DNA from: Chloroflexota bacterium
GTDB lineage: Bacteria; Chloroflexota; Dehalococcoidia; Lucifugimonadales; Lucifugimonadaceae
Direction: 5' to 3'
Assembly (NCBI GenBank): GCA_018650185.1
Contig: JABIGL010000126.1
Location: 1 to 45,585 of the forward strand
DNA length: 45,585 nucleotides
Below the pieces are notes generated by a model. That model ran no database searches and had not been told where the DNA came from. It saw nothing but the letters and a program-made list of their open reading frames with translations. The translations under genes and the position numbers were made by a program. Positions 17,643-25,286 of the stretch are shown here, piece after piece; positions within the stretch are counted from its first letter, which is position 1; the number at the start of each line of letters is the position of its first letter.

Positions 17643-18692
17643 TTGGATTTCGGCACGTTCATGGAATTTCACGCCCGACCGGGTCGGTCGCAGGCGGAAG
17701 ATTTCGCTGAGGGATGGCGCCAGGTAGACCTCGCTGAATCGGCCGGTCTCGACGCCATATGGATGGCCGAATCCCATTTCACGCCTGAGCGGGCGGTTCT
17801 CACATCGCTGATGTCGGTCGGCTCAGCAATCGCAGCCCGCACGCAACGGGTGAAGATCGGTACTGCCGTCCTAGTCCTGCCACTTACCGATCCGATGCGG
17901 GTCGCTGAGGAGACCGCAACGCTGGACCAGATCAGCGAGGGACGGCTCGAGTTTGGCATCGGCAGAAGCGGCTCCCCGGCGGCATACGACGGGTACGGCA
18001 TCGACTACTCAACAAGTAGCGAACGTACTTTCGAGGACCTCGAAATCATCAAGGGCCTCTGGACAAACGATCGGTTCACTTACGAGGGCAAGTTCCACTC
18101 CTACGACAACGTTTGTCTCGTGCCGAAACCAGTCCAGTCACCGCACCCGCCGTTGAGGATGGCCGCCAACTCTGAGGCGTCATTTCCCGTCGTCGGAAAG
18201 CTTGATATGCCGCTCTTCGTAGGCGTCCGGCAGCACAACACTGCACTAGTGGAGGGATACATAAAGAGCTACCAGGCCGCCCGTGAAGAAGCGGGTTTCT
18301 CCGGACCACCGGACGTCTCGATACGGATCCCCGTATACATCTCTGAATCCCGGGAAGAAGCACTCTCGGTTCCCGAAAAGAGCTTCATGAAGCAGTTCGC
18401 TCGTCTTGGTGGCCAGATTGCCGTAACGGCAGGACGGTCTGATGTTGCGCACGACTCAGAACGCGCTTCACGGACGGCCGAGCTTGCAAGTCTCTCGTGG
18501 GACCGGGTGAGTACAGACAAGGTGATCGTCGGAACGCCAGAAATGGTGATCGACCGCATACATGAGCTAAAAGACCGGCTCAAGCTGACCTCCATCGTGG
18601 CCGAGTTCAACGCCGGGGAAGAAATTTCCGAGCCTGACGTAGAACGCTCGATGCGTCTCCTGGCAGACAAGGTGATGCCTGCGTTCAAGTAG
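17643..18692 (+). CDS. Luciferase-like flavin-dependent monooxygenase
   Basis: A 349-residue LLM-family TIM barrel. It starts with TTG at 17643, six bases after a GGAGG, giving MDFGTFMEFHARPG, the standard first strand. Family blocks seen are GLDAIWMAESHF, VKIGTAVLVLPLTDPMRVAEE, LDQISEGRLEFGIGRSG and the C-terminal VGTPEMVIDRIHEL. These enzymes use reduced flavin and oxygen, or F420; the sequence does not settle which. It is followed after 74 bases by two NIPSNAP genes on the same strand, suggesting a shared catabolic role. Confidence 0.87.
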   Translation: MDFGTFMEFHARPGRSQAEDFAEGWRQVDLAESAGLDAIWMAESHFTPERAVLTSLMSVGSAIAARTQRVKIGTAVLVLPLTDPMRVAEETATLDQISEGRLEFGIGRSGSPAAYDGYGIDYSTSSERTFEDLEIIKGLWTNDRFTYEGKFHSYDNVCLVPKPVQSPHPPLRMAANSEASFPVVGKLDMPLFVGVRQHNTALVEGYIKSYQAAREEAGFSGPPDVSIRIPVYISESREEALSVPEKSFMKQFARLGGQIAVTAGRSDVAHDSERASRTAELASLSWDRVSTDKVIVGTPEMVIDRIHELKDRLKLTSIVAEFNAGEEISEPDVERSMRLLADKVMPAFK

Positions 18693-18766
18693 ACACCTCA
18701 TCCCCAAAATCCCTTCCGGCGGTGTAACCTGCCGCCACGACAAATAACCCCTACAGGAGCATCGAA

Positions 18767-19381
18767 TTGATCCACGAGATCCGCACGTATGACCTCAAGC
18801 CGCGTGGCGTCCCACAGTTCCTGGAAAAAACAGGCGCTATGGCCCCGGAGCGAGTCAAAGTCACGCCACTTGGCGGCTTCTTCTACACAGAGGTCGGCGC
18901 GCTCAACCAGGTCGTCCACATCTGGCCCTACGACGACATGAATCACCGCGCAGAGACCCGGGCGAAGGTCGTCGCGGACGGCATCTGGCCACCGGACAAC
19001 GCAGACCTCATCCTGAACATGGAATCTGACATCTACTACCCTGCACCGTTTATGCCGGAACTCACCCCTCGGAAAATTGGACCCCTGTTTGAGTTGCGGA
19101 TTTACAAGTACGGACAGGGCGACATCCCGCAGGTTGTGGACGCGTGGTCGAAGGCGATCGAGGAACGTCAGAAGTACTCGCCGCTGGTTGGGGCGTGGTT
19201 CTCAGACCTAGGTCCGCTCAACCGCTGGGCGCACATGTGGGCCTACGAGAGCTTCGAACACCGCATGGAAGTGCGTAACGAGACGAGAGCCAAAGGCGTA
19301 TGGCCCCCGCCGTCCAACGTTTCCCCTCTGCACCAGGAAAACAAGCTGATGTGGGCCGCAGACTTCTCACCCCTTCAGTAG
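18767..19381 (+). CDS. NIPSNAP family protein, two tandem domains
   Basis: A 204-residue protein made of two repeats of the dimeric alpha/beta-barrel NIPSNAP domain. Repeat 1 opens IHEIRTYDLKPRG and has VVHIWPYDDMNHRAETR; repeat 2 opens LFELRIYKYGQGD and has WAHMWAYESFEHRMEVR. Residue pattern HxWxYxxxxHRxExR is conserved in both halves. The start is TTG at 18767, with AGGAGC immediately upstream at 18755-18760. NIPSNAP domains have no settled enzymatic role; in heterotrophs they often accompany oxidoreductase genes. The next plus-strand gene has the same architecture and the same length. Confidence 0.85.
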   Translation: MIHEIRTYDLKPRGVPQFLEKTGAMAPERVKVTPLGGFFYTEVGALNQVVHIWPYDDMNHRAETRAKVVADGIWPPDNADLILNMESDIYYPAPFMPELTPRKIGPLFELRIYKYGQGDIPQVVDAWSKAIEERQKYSPLVGAWFSDLGPLNRWAHMWAYESFEHRMEVRNETRAKGVWPPPSNVSPLHQENKLMWAADFSPLQ

Positions 19382-19396
19382 GAATAGGCGTTCATG

Positions 19397-19433
19397 CTCT
19401 GATCAGGTCGAAAATCGGTCTGGCTGATCAGAG
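19397..19433. other. Ten-base inverted repeat between NIPSNAP genes
   Basis: CTCTGATCAG and CTGATCAGAG form a perfect ten-base stem with a 17-base spacer, starting 15 bases after the first NIPSNAP stop. No T-run follows. It could be a protein binding site or a transcript-processing hairpin that sets the two paralogues to different levels. Confidence 0.5.
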
Positions 19434-19451
19434 TCGTGCTTAATGAAACCG

Positions 19452-19480
19452 TAGGGGCGGGGCTTGCCCCGCCCGCACCC
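19452..19480. repeat. GGGGCGGGGCTTGCCCCGCC repeat
   Basis: A short GC-rich palindrome, GGGCGGGGC with GCCCCGCCC around TTG, lies upstream of the second NIPSNAP gene. Related sequences built from TAGGG, GGGGC and CTTG/ATG loops appear at 22948-23036 and 43737-43795. Confidence 0.7.
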
Positions 19481-19529
19481 GTACGTCGAGAACCTCAGCA
19501 TGGGTGCGCAAATCTCACGGGAGCCAAAA

Positions 19530-20144
19530 TTGATTCACGAGTTCCGTACCTACGATCTGATACCGGGTTCGATTGGCGAATACATCAAACGCGTTTCCGA
19601 TGTGATCGAAGAGCGCAAAAAGCTGTCACCCCTGGTCGGCTATTTCTATACAGAGGTCGGCCGACTAAATCGGGTACTACACATCTGGCAGTACGACAGT
19701 GTTGAGCATCGCAACGAAACGCGTGCGGCGGCGGTAGCAGGCGGCAACTGGCCGCCAAACTCCCAGGAACTGATTGAACACCAGTACTCGGAGATATACG
19801 TTCCCGCGTCATTCCTGCCTCCGTTGGACATTGAACGCAAAATCGGACCGATATTCGAGCTCCGTGACTACACGCTCCAACCCGGAACACCAACTGCATG
19901 GATGGAAGCATGGGGCTCGAAAATTACGGAACGCATGGAACTGTCACAACCGGTCGGAATCTGGACGTCAGAGCTCGGACAACTGAACCGCTGGTTGCAC
20001 ATGTGGTCCTACGAGAGCTGGGAGCACCGCACCGAGGCCCGAAAGAAATTCGCCGAGATCGGCTGGCCGCCATCGTCCGGTTCACGACCGCTCTTCCAGG
20101 AAAACATGCTCTACAACGCCATGCCTTTCTCAACGGTCCAGTAA
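19530..20144 (+). CDS. NIPSNAP family protein, two tandem domains
   Basis: A paralogue of the preceding gene with the same two-domain plan: repeat 1 opens IHEFRTYDLIPGS and has VLHIWQYDSVEHRNETR, repeat 2 opens IFELRDYTLQPGT and has WLHMWSYESWEHRTEAR. The open frame extends to 19464, but that part lies in a dispersed repeat. A TTG at 19530 with GGGAG six bases upstream gives 204 residues, exactly the length of its neighbour, and aligns with that gene's own TTG start. The pair is probably a tandem duplication; biochemical role unknown. Confidence 0.85.
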   Translation: MIHEFRTYDLIPGSIGEYIKRVSDVIEERKKLSPLVGYFYTEVGRLNRVLHIWQYDSVEHRNETRAAAVAGGNWPPNSQELIEHQYSEIYVPASFLPPLDIERKIGPIFELRDYTLQPGTPTAWMEAWGSKITERMELSQPVGIWTSELGQLNRWLHMWSYESWEHRTEARKKFAEIGWPPSSGSRPLFQENMLYNAMPFSTVQ

Positions 20145-20243
20145 AGCGAAAACCAGGGAGGGGCGGTGCTTGCCGGGCCCTAGCTCGGTCCATTTCGACA
20201 GACTCAACACAGGCTTTAAAAACCTCAAGCCACCGTCGAAATT

Positions 20244-20294
20244 GCCCCCTCTCCCCGACGCGGGAGAGGCCCACGTACATGGAGGGTGAGGGGG
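20244..20294. repeat. Dispersed palindromic repeat, interrupted copy
   Basis: The stem CCCCTCTCCCCGACGCGGGAGAGG is separated from the tail GGGTGAGGGGG by extra bases (CCCACGTACATGGA), where other copies have GCTG or similar. A following hairpin ACCGCC-ATCA-GGCGGT (20295-20310) matches the accessory hairpin of the 17260 copy. Confidence 0.75.
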
Positions 20295-20424
20295 ACCGCC
20301 ATCAGGCGGTTAGCGCATCATCCGGCAATCCACCCCCACCCCTGTCTGGGGACACCCACACAATCCCCTCACGCCGTCTTCACGTCCTCTTCACGACTCC
20401 CTCAGATCGGTCATGGCATAGTCT

Positions 20425-21038
20425 TAATCGACGGTTACCGAGGACATTCGGTCGGCGCCGGAGAGGCGCCGGGAACACCTCGGGAAGACCGAAAGCGATC
20501 AGAAGTGTTCAGGAAGCGAGGCACGATAAATGACGGGAGTCCGTGTCTACGTCTGGGTTCACAGATGGTTTGAACCTTGTACGGATCCCGGGTGGGGGAG
20601 TTCAGCACTGTTGGCCTCCGCAGCCGGGATTGGGATAAACCCCGCTGAAGACCGAAAGCTTGCGTTTACGGGCTGAGCCAGTCCTCTCCGGAAGCGCCTC
20701 CATAGAGGCAAACCGGACACGACGGCAGCCACTTAATAAAGAGAAACGATTTAACGGACTTCAGCGGTCGGCTAGAGAATCAGGGGCAACAGTGAACGAG
20801 ACCCGTGAACAGCATCCGGCGATCATGTCGGGCTGGGTTACGAAGTCAGGCAGAGAGCACCTCCGGGAGTAGCGGACCACACAGCACAGGGCTTGGACGA
20901 ATCCTTAGACAACGGGAGAGCCGATACGTCAGGGACGTCAGCCACAACGGTCGCATCGACCGAACCTCGCACCCCGGGATGGTGCTCCGTAAGAAGAAAA
21001 ACAAGAGAGGGTCAGCCGGAAGGCCAGACCCTCTCTTT
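20425..21038 (+). ncRNA. Candidate large structured non-coding RNA
   Basis: This 0.6-kb stretch has no convincing protein but is dense in nested helices with purine-rich gaps, as expected of a folded RNA read on the plus strand. Visible stems: CCGAGG 20438-20443 with 20478-20483, enclosing GGCGCC 20454-20459 with 20465-20470; GGTTC 20556-20560 with GAACC 20572-20576; ATCCCGG 20585-20591 with 20624-20630; TCCGG 20687-20691 with 20713-20717, enclosing GCCTC/GAGGC around a CATA loop; CGGTCG 20948-20953 with CGACCG 20957-20962; GCACC 20969-20973 with 20981-20985. Two pairings cross these stems: TTCGGTC 20447-20453 with GACCGAA 20487-20493, and TTCAGC 20601-20606 with GCTGAA 20644-20649. GAAGACCGAAAGC occurs twice (20484 and 20647). 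It ends in a terminator-like hairpin. I could not match it to RNase P, tmRNA or 6S RNA. The 5' end is a guess. Confidence 0.55.
21003..21038. terminator. Intrinsic terminator closing the structured region
   Basis: AAGAGAGGGTC (21003-21013) pairs perfectly with GACCCTCTCTT (21027-21037) around a 13-base spacer that itself contains GGCC-type pairing. The plus-strand T-run is short (TCTTTAG), while on the minus strand the hairpin is followed by a longer T-rich tract, so it may work in both directions. Confidence 0.72.
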
Positions 21039-21307
21039 AGTTGTCGATCCGCTCAGTCATGGCGCATAAGTGCTGTAAGCAGGTGGACGTCTGCCGCGCC
21101 TCCGGTCAATTCTGACGCCAATTGTAGCCGTAGCCTCATCAAAAGCCCCTTTTGATCCCAGAGCAATTTGGTCGCCAGGCCTACCCTCGGCTGACATCGG
21201 GAACGCGCACAGGTAAGAAGTCCGTAACGCCTGTTTCCGCGCACGGATTCGACCTGATGCGCTTAAATCGCCTATCCGTTACCGTACCGGGCTACAAGGA
21301 GGGCAGC
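21039..21307. other. Leader region of the dimeric-barrel pair
   Basis: Between the terminator and the next gene there is an open frame without protein character. The 3' end carries AAGGAGGG (21295-21302), the ribosome binding site for the ATG at 21308. No promoter elements could be assigned with confidence. Confidence 0.5.
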
Positions 21308-21604
21308 ATGATTCGAGTCGTACGCAGATTCATTGCGAAGCCGGGCAAGGAACGCGAACTCATCGATGTACTCAAAGAGATCAAGGCCTACAGCGCCACC
21401 CAGGGAATAACTGGGCGAATTTTCACCGAGCCGTGGGGTCTTGGGGGAGCCGTTCATATCCATAACGATTTCGAGGACGCGGCGAGGGCCCAGTCCTGGT
21501 GGCAAACGTTATCGACGAACTCCAGGGCTGAAGAGCCGCTGCGGCGCATCCAGTTATTGATCGAAGGCCATCGTGTGACCAGCTTCCTGGTGAAAACGAC
21601 ATGA
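21308..21604 (+). CDS. Small dimeric alpha/beta-barrel (ABM-like) protein
   Basis: A 98-residue protein starting MIRVVRRFIAKPGKERELI, the first strand and helix of antibiotic-biosynthesis-monooxygenase-like ferredoxin folds, with VHIHNDFEDAARAQSWW as the central strand-helix. The ATG at 21308 has a strong AGGAGG five bases upstream; the longer open frame is ignored. It is followed after 49 bases by a paralogue of identical length and plan. Members act as cofactor-free oxygenases, haem-handling proteins or stress proteins; no catalytic residue set is recognisable here. Its proximity to NIPSNAP genes, which share the fold, is notable. Confidence 0.72.
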   Translation: MIRVVRRFIAKPGKERELIDVLKEIKAYSATQGITGRIFTEPWGLGGAVHIHNDFEDAARAQSWWQTLSTNSRAEEPLRRIQLLIEGHRVTSFLVKTT

Positions 21605-21653
21605 ACATCGTCAGGCTGATATCGATATTCCGAAGTGGAATTGGGGTCGACCG

Positions 21654-21950
21654 ATGATTCGAATCGTACGTTCTTTTGACGCACAACCCGGGAAGTTCTC
21701 GCAGCTTCTTGAAATCGCTGAGGACATCAAGGGCTACTTGCGTTCGCAAGGAGTGGAGATGGAGTTGTATCGGGAACCGTTCGGATATTCAGGGCGGCTT
21801 CACTGGCACGTCGACTACGAGGACGCAGAGGCAGCAAGCGAAACGGTCATTGATGTGGTGTCAAACAAACGTGGGCAGGAACTTGTGGCCAGAATGGAGA
21901 CTTTGACGGAGGGGCACGCGGACGTAAGTTTCCTCTTCGAAGAGTTGTAG
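21654..21950 (+). CDS. Small dimeric alpha/beta-barrel (ABM-like) protein
   Basis: A 98-residue paralogue of the preceding gene: MIRIVRSFDAQPGKFSQLLE aligns with its first 20 residues, and LHWHVDYEDAEAASE with its central strand. The ends GHRVTSFLV and GHADVSFLF also align. Identity by eye is roughly one third, so this is an old duplication. The ribosome binding site is weak (GGGGT about seven bases from the ATG), suggesting translation coupled to the upstream gene. Function unknown; heterodimer formation between the two products is possible but unproven. Confidence 0.72.
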   Translation: MIRIVRSFDAQPGKFSQLLEIAEDIKGYLRSQGVEMELYREPFGYSGRLHWHVDYEDAEAASETVIDVVSNKRGQELVARMETLTEGHADVSFLFEEL

Positions 21951-22024
21951 GTAACGGGTAGGCTTGTCGCTTCCCAGGAACTGATTGTCCCATTGGAATC
22001 CAGAGTAGATCGGGTGTTGATTAC

Positions 22025-22942
22025 ATGAAAGCCGGAGTAAACCTGCTGAACTTTGGCCCGGCCGCGACGCCCGAGTCGCTGGCTCGTTGGACGACATTCG
22101 CCGAGAGCCTCGGCTTTCACCTGGCAATGGCGTGTGACCACGTCGCCGTTACCCGTGACATTCATGACCGATATCCGGCGCCTTTATACGACCCTTTCGT
22201 GACGCTTGGCTGGCTCGCCGGTAAGACCTCGACCATTCAATTGGGCACGACGGTGATCATCGTGCCGTACCGCGACCCGATTCTCACCGCCCGAATGGTC
22301 GCTAGCCTGGATCAATTCAGCGATGGACGCTTTATTTTCGGCATAGGTGCTGGCTGGTCCACACTTGAGTTCGAAGCGCTCGGTCTCCCGTTCCACCGGC
22401 GCGGTGCGATGACCGACGAATATCTGTCGGCCATGAAAGAGTTGTGGTCCGGAGAGTCCGGTAGCTTCGAGGGCGAGTTCACTTCGTTCAACGATGTGTT
22501 GACCGCGCCGCTACCCGTGCAACAACCCCATCCGCCGATCTGGGTAGGCGGGGCGAGCGACGCTGCCATCAGACGTGCCGTAATACACGGCGACGCCTGG
22601 CATCCGATGAACCTGGAGCTCGCGTGGCTCAGGGATTACGGGGTGCCGACCCTGAGACGTTTCGCTGAGGAGCTGGACAGATCGGTCCCCGCGTTCTCGC
22701 CTCGGGTCAAACTTCATCTCACTGACGATCCACTCCCGGAGGACGGACGAAAACCGGGTATCGGGTCACTCCAACAGGTTCAAGACGACCTGGGAGCCTT
22801 ACAGGACCTGGGCGCGGACTACGTACTGCTGGACACCTATATGGATATTCCGGAGGACACATTAACCCACGAGCCAGCGTGGGCCATGCTCACAACAATC
22901 GCAGACTCAGTCCTCGACCTAACCGCCCAGACAGTCCGCTAA
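22025..22942 (+). CDS. LLM class F420/FMN-dependent oxidoreductase
   Basis: A 305-residue luciferase-like TIM barrel. Blocks include MKAGVNLLNFGPAATPE, GFHLAMACDHV, IQLGTTVIIVPYRDPI, LDQFSDGRFIFGIGAGW and PHPPIWVGGASDAAI. The last two blocks, with GIGAGW and WVGG, are characteristic of the F420-dependent branch (Rv2161c-like), so F420 is a plausible cofactor, although FMN cannot be excluded. It lies on the same strand as the two dimeric-barrel genes (gap 74 bases). Substrate unknown. Confidence 0.86.
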   Translation: MKAGVNLLNFGPAATPESLARWTTFAESLGFHLAMACDHVAVTRDIHDRYPAPLYDPFVTLGWLAGKTSTIQLGTTVIIVPYRDPILTARMVASLDQFSDGRFIFGIGAGWSTLEFEALGLPFHRRGAMTDEYLSAMKELWSGESGSFEGEFTSFNDVLTAPLPVQQPHPPIWVGGASDAAIRRAVIHGDAWHPMNLELAWLRDYGVPTLRRFAEELDRSVPAFSPRVKLHLTDDPLPEDGRKPGIGSLQQVQDDLGALQDLGADYVLLDTYMDIPEDTLTHEPAWAMLTTIADSVLDLTAQTVR

Positions 22943-22947
22943 CCTCG

Positions 22948-23036
22948 TAGGGTCGGAGCTTGCTCCGCCCACCAATCAAGCGACACCGTGGGGGCGAATG
23001 ATTATCCGCCCTGGGGCAGATGGTGATCTGCCCCGA
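22948..23036. repeat. Two GGGGC-type dispersed repeats in tandem
   Basis: Positions 22948-22972 hold TAGGGTCGGAGCTTGCTCCG, and 22989-23036 hold GGGGGCGAATGATTATCCGC followed by GGGGCAGATGGTGATCTGCC. Each is a palindrome with a short loop. Similar sequences recur at 43737-43795 and, shorter, at 39089-39119. Confidence 0.7.
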
Positions 23037-23062
23037 AACCTCGACCACGACCGGAGCCACAA

Positions 23063-24736
23063 ATGACCCAACCGAAACGCCCGAACATTGTCCTCATCAT
23101 GGCCGACGATATGGGCTTTTCAGACATACAACCCTACGGCGGTGAGATCCGCACGCCCAACCTGAACGCCATGGCGGGTGAGGGCCTCTCGTTCAGCCAG
23201 ATGTACAACAATGCCAAATGTTGCCCATCACGGGCCAGCCTCATGACCGGACTCTACCCGCACCAGGCCGGTATCGGATACATGACCGACCCACTCGGCG
23301 TGCCGTCCTACCAGGGCTACCTCAATAAGACCAGCGTCACCGTCGCCGAGGTGCTCAAAGACTCCGGCTACGCCACCTACATGTCCGGCAAATGGCATGT
23401 AGGCGGCGGCTACGCGCTCCGAAAGTCCGAAGGCTGGACTCCGGGAGATGAAACACACCCGACCCCAACCCAGCGCGGATTCGACAAGTTCTACGGAACC
23501 CTCACCGGCGCGGGGAACTACTTCAACCCGCAGACCTTAATGAGCGGCGATTCGTTCATCGAAGTCGAAACGGACGAATACCACTACACCGACGCCATTT
23601 CCGACGAGGCCGCCCGAATGGTCCGCGAGGCGTCAAATGACGACAAGCCGTTCTTCCTGTACGTCGCATACACAGCGCCTCACTGGCCACTCCATGCCTA
23701 CGAAGAGGACATCGCCCACTACCGCGGCAAGTACATGGACGGCTGGGACCCGATGCGCACCGCACGGCATGAGGAACTAAAGTCCCGCGGCATCCTGGAC
23801 GAAAAATCGGATATCTCCCCCCGTGACGAGAGCTCGTATCCGTGGGAGGACGAGAAAGAGAAGGAGTGGGAAGACCTGCGTATGGCTGTATATGCAGCGC
23901 AGATCGAGCAGATGGATCGTGGGATTGGTCGGGTTCTGGATGCTTTGAAGGAAACCGGCGTCGAGGACGACACCCTGGTGATGTTCCTGTCCGACAACGG
24001 AGCGTGCGAGGTGTTCCTTGCCGAGGATTCCCGTGTGCCGACACCCGCGCTATTCGGCGGAGAAACGCGTGGTGGGGAACAGATCAAGGTCGGCAATTTC
24101 ACCGGTCAAGAACCCGGCGGTGAAGAAACTTTCATGAGCTACGACCTGCCATGGGCCAACGCCAGCAACGCACCGTTCCGTTTCTACAAAAACTGGATAC
24201 ACGAGGGCGGCATATCGACCCCGTTCATCGTCAAATGGCCATCCGCAATTCAGGCCGCCAGTAACGTTCACACTCCCACCCACATCACGGACATCCCCGC
24301 CACCTGTATCGCTGCAGCTGGCGCGTCCTACCCATCTCAGCACGCCGACCACGACATCACGCCGTTGGAAGGGGAAAGCTTTCTTGACCTCCTGAACGGC
24401 GAAAACTGGCAGCGGGAAGCGCCCATGTTCTGGGAGCATGAGGGCAATCGTGGGATGCGGATGGGCGACTGGAAGCTGGTCAGTGAATTCCCGCGCTGGG
24501 CGCCGGAAGACGCGCCCGGCCGATGGGAGCTCTACAACCTCGAATCGGACCGCACGGAGTTGATCGACCTCTCGGTCAGTGAACCTGAAAGACTAACCCG
24601 GATGTCTCGAATGTATGACGAGTGGGCGGAACGTTGCGGTGTAAAACAGTGGCCCCTGAACGAGGGCGACATGCGGAATAACGTGAAGGGCCGAAATTGG
24701 CACATAAACGGTCTGAGGTTCGGCAGCGGAAAATAA
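23063..24736 (+). CDS. Arylsulfatase-type sulfatase
   Basis: A 557-residue sulfatase of the alkaline-phosphatase superfamily that hydrolyses sulfate esters, probably from polysaccharides or other organic sulfates. The opening PNIVLIMADDMGFSDIQPYG supplies the metal-binding Asp pair (Asp15/Asp16), and NAKCCPSRASLMTGLYPHQAG carries the C-x-P-S-R site, with Cys53 as the residue to be converted to formylglycine. SGKWHVG, PHWPLHAY, LSDNGAC and the C-terminal YNLESDRTELIDLS follow the usual order. No signal peptide is seen, so the protein may be cytoplasmic or exported by another route. A formylglycine-generating enzyme would be needed and is not in the window. A small membrane protein gene follows after 21 bases. 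Confidence 0.92.
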   Translation: MTQPKRPNIVLIMADDMGFSDIQPYGGEIRTPNLNAMAGEGLSFSQMYNNAKCCPSRASLMTGLYPHQAGIGYMTDPLGVPSYQGYLNKTSVTVAEVLKDSGYATYMSGKWHVGGGYALRKSEGWTPGDETHPTPTQRGFDKFYGTLTGAGNYFNPQTLMSGDSFIEVETDEYHYTDAISDEAARMVREASNDDKPFFLYVAYTAPHWPLHAYEEDIAHYRGKYMDGWDPMRTARHEELKSRGILDEKSDISPRDESSYPWEDEKEKEWEDLRMAVYAAQIEQMDRGIGRVLDALKETGVEDDTLVMFLSDNGACEVFLAEDSRVPTPALFGGETRGGEQIKVGNFTGQEPGGEETFMSYDLPWANASNAPFRFYKNWIHEGGISTPFIVKWPSAIQAASNVHTPTHITDIPATCIAAAGASYPSQHADHDITPLEGESFLDLLNGENWQREAPMFWEHEGNRGMRMGDWKLVSEFPRWAPEDAPGRWELYNLESDRTELIDLSVSEPERLTRMSRMYDEWAERCGVKQWPLNEGDMRNNVKGRNWHINGLRFGSGK

Positions 24737-24757
24737 ACATTAGGGCGAGGTGAGATT

Positions 24758-24988
24758 GTGGCGAAAAGACGGTTGATGGTTACCAGGGAAGACGTAGAAA
24801 AGAACCGACCCGGAGCCACCTGGGTATCGGATCACATGCTGACCGTTACCCTCGTACCAGCGCTCATTGCCACGATCATCGCATTCCCGATGGTGTTGTA
24901 CGCCCCGACTTGGATGTCCTTGAGCTACGTGATCGCCCTCTTCACGGTACCGATCATAGCCGTGATCTGGTTTTTCTGGTCCATGTAA
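24758..24988 (+). CDS. Small two-helix membrane protein
   Basis: A 76-residue protein starting at GTG 24758 with GAGGTGA four bases upstream. Polar residues 1-27 (MAKRRLMVTREDVEKNRPG) precede two hydrophobic stretches near 28-47 and 53-74, ending WFFWSM. It lies 21 bases after the sulfatase stop codon and is probably co-transcribed with it. I do not recognise the family; it may be a membrane anchor or transporter accessory. Confidence 0.65.
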   Translation: MAKRRLMVTREDVEKNRPGATWVSDHMLTVTLVPALIATIIAFPMVLYAPTWMSLSYVIALFTVPIIAVIWFFWSM

Positions 24989-25286
24989 CGCACGGCGGTT
25001 ACCCCAGATAGCACGTCACGTCCACGAAAGTGGGAGTCCAGAAATCGCCCGCTGACAATGAGAATTCGTGTCGTACGGCAACCGTTTCTGGATCCCCGAC
25101 TACTCGGGAATGACAGGACTTATGCTGCGCCCCTGTATCCAGCGCTCTCAAACAACCAGGGGCGTAATGCCGCACGACTTTACGGTTCGGGCTAGCTCAA
25201 ATTCTTTGGTGTGCACGTAATCAGCGTCATTGCCCAATCCAGCCCCTCGAGAGCCTTAGGACACGGGCGACAACACTAGAACGTCG
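24989..25286. repeat. Repeat-rich convergent intergenic region
   Basis: This stretch contains an inverted copy of the TCCCCGACTACTCGGGAATG repeat (25088-25117), a copy of TGCGCCCCTGTAT..AGCGCTCTC (25126-25153; second copy at 31973-32000), and a short copy of the CTCGAGAGCC repeat (25241-25263). No gene is seen. Confidence 0.65.

Noticed and set aside
20428-20760. Resemblance of TCGACGG and of CTCCATAGAGGCA to tmRNA and RNase P signatures
   Set aside because: The other obligatory elements are missing: no tmRNA tag frame ending in LAA or tRNA-like 3' end, and no GAGGAAAGTCC for RNase P.
20910-20965. GAGCCGATACG.. considered as group II intron domain V
   Set aside because: The AGC catalytic triad, GAAA tetraloop and pairing pattern do not fit.
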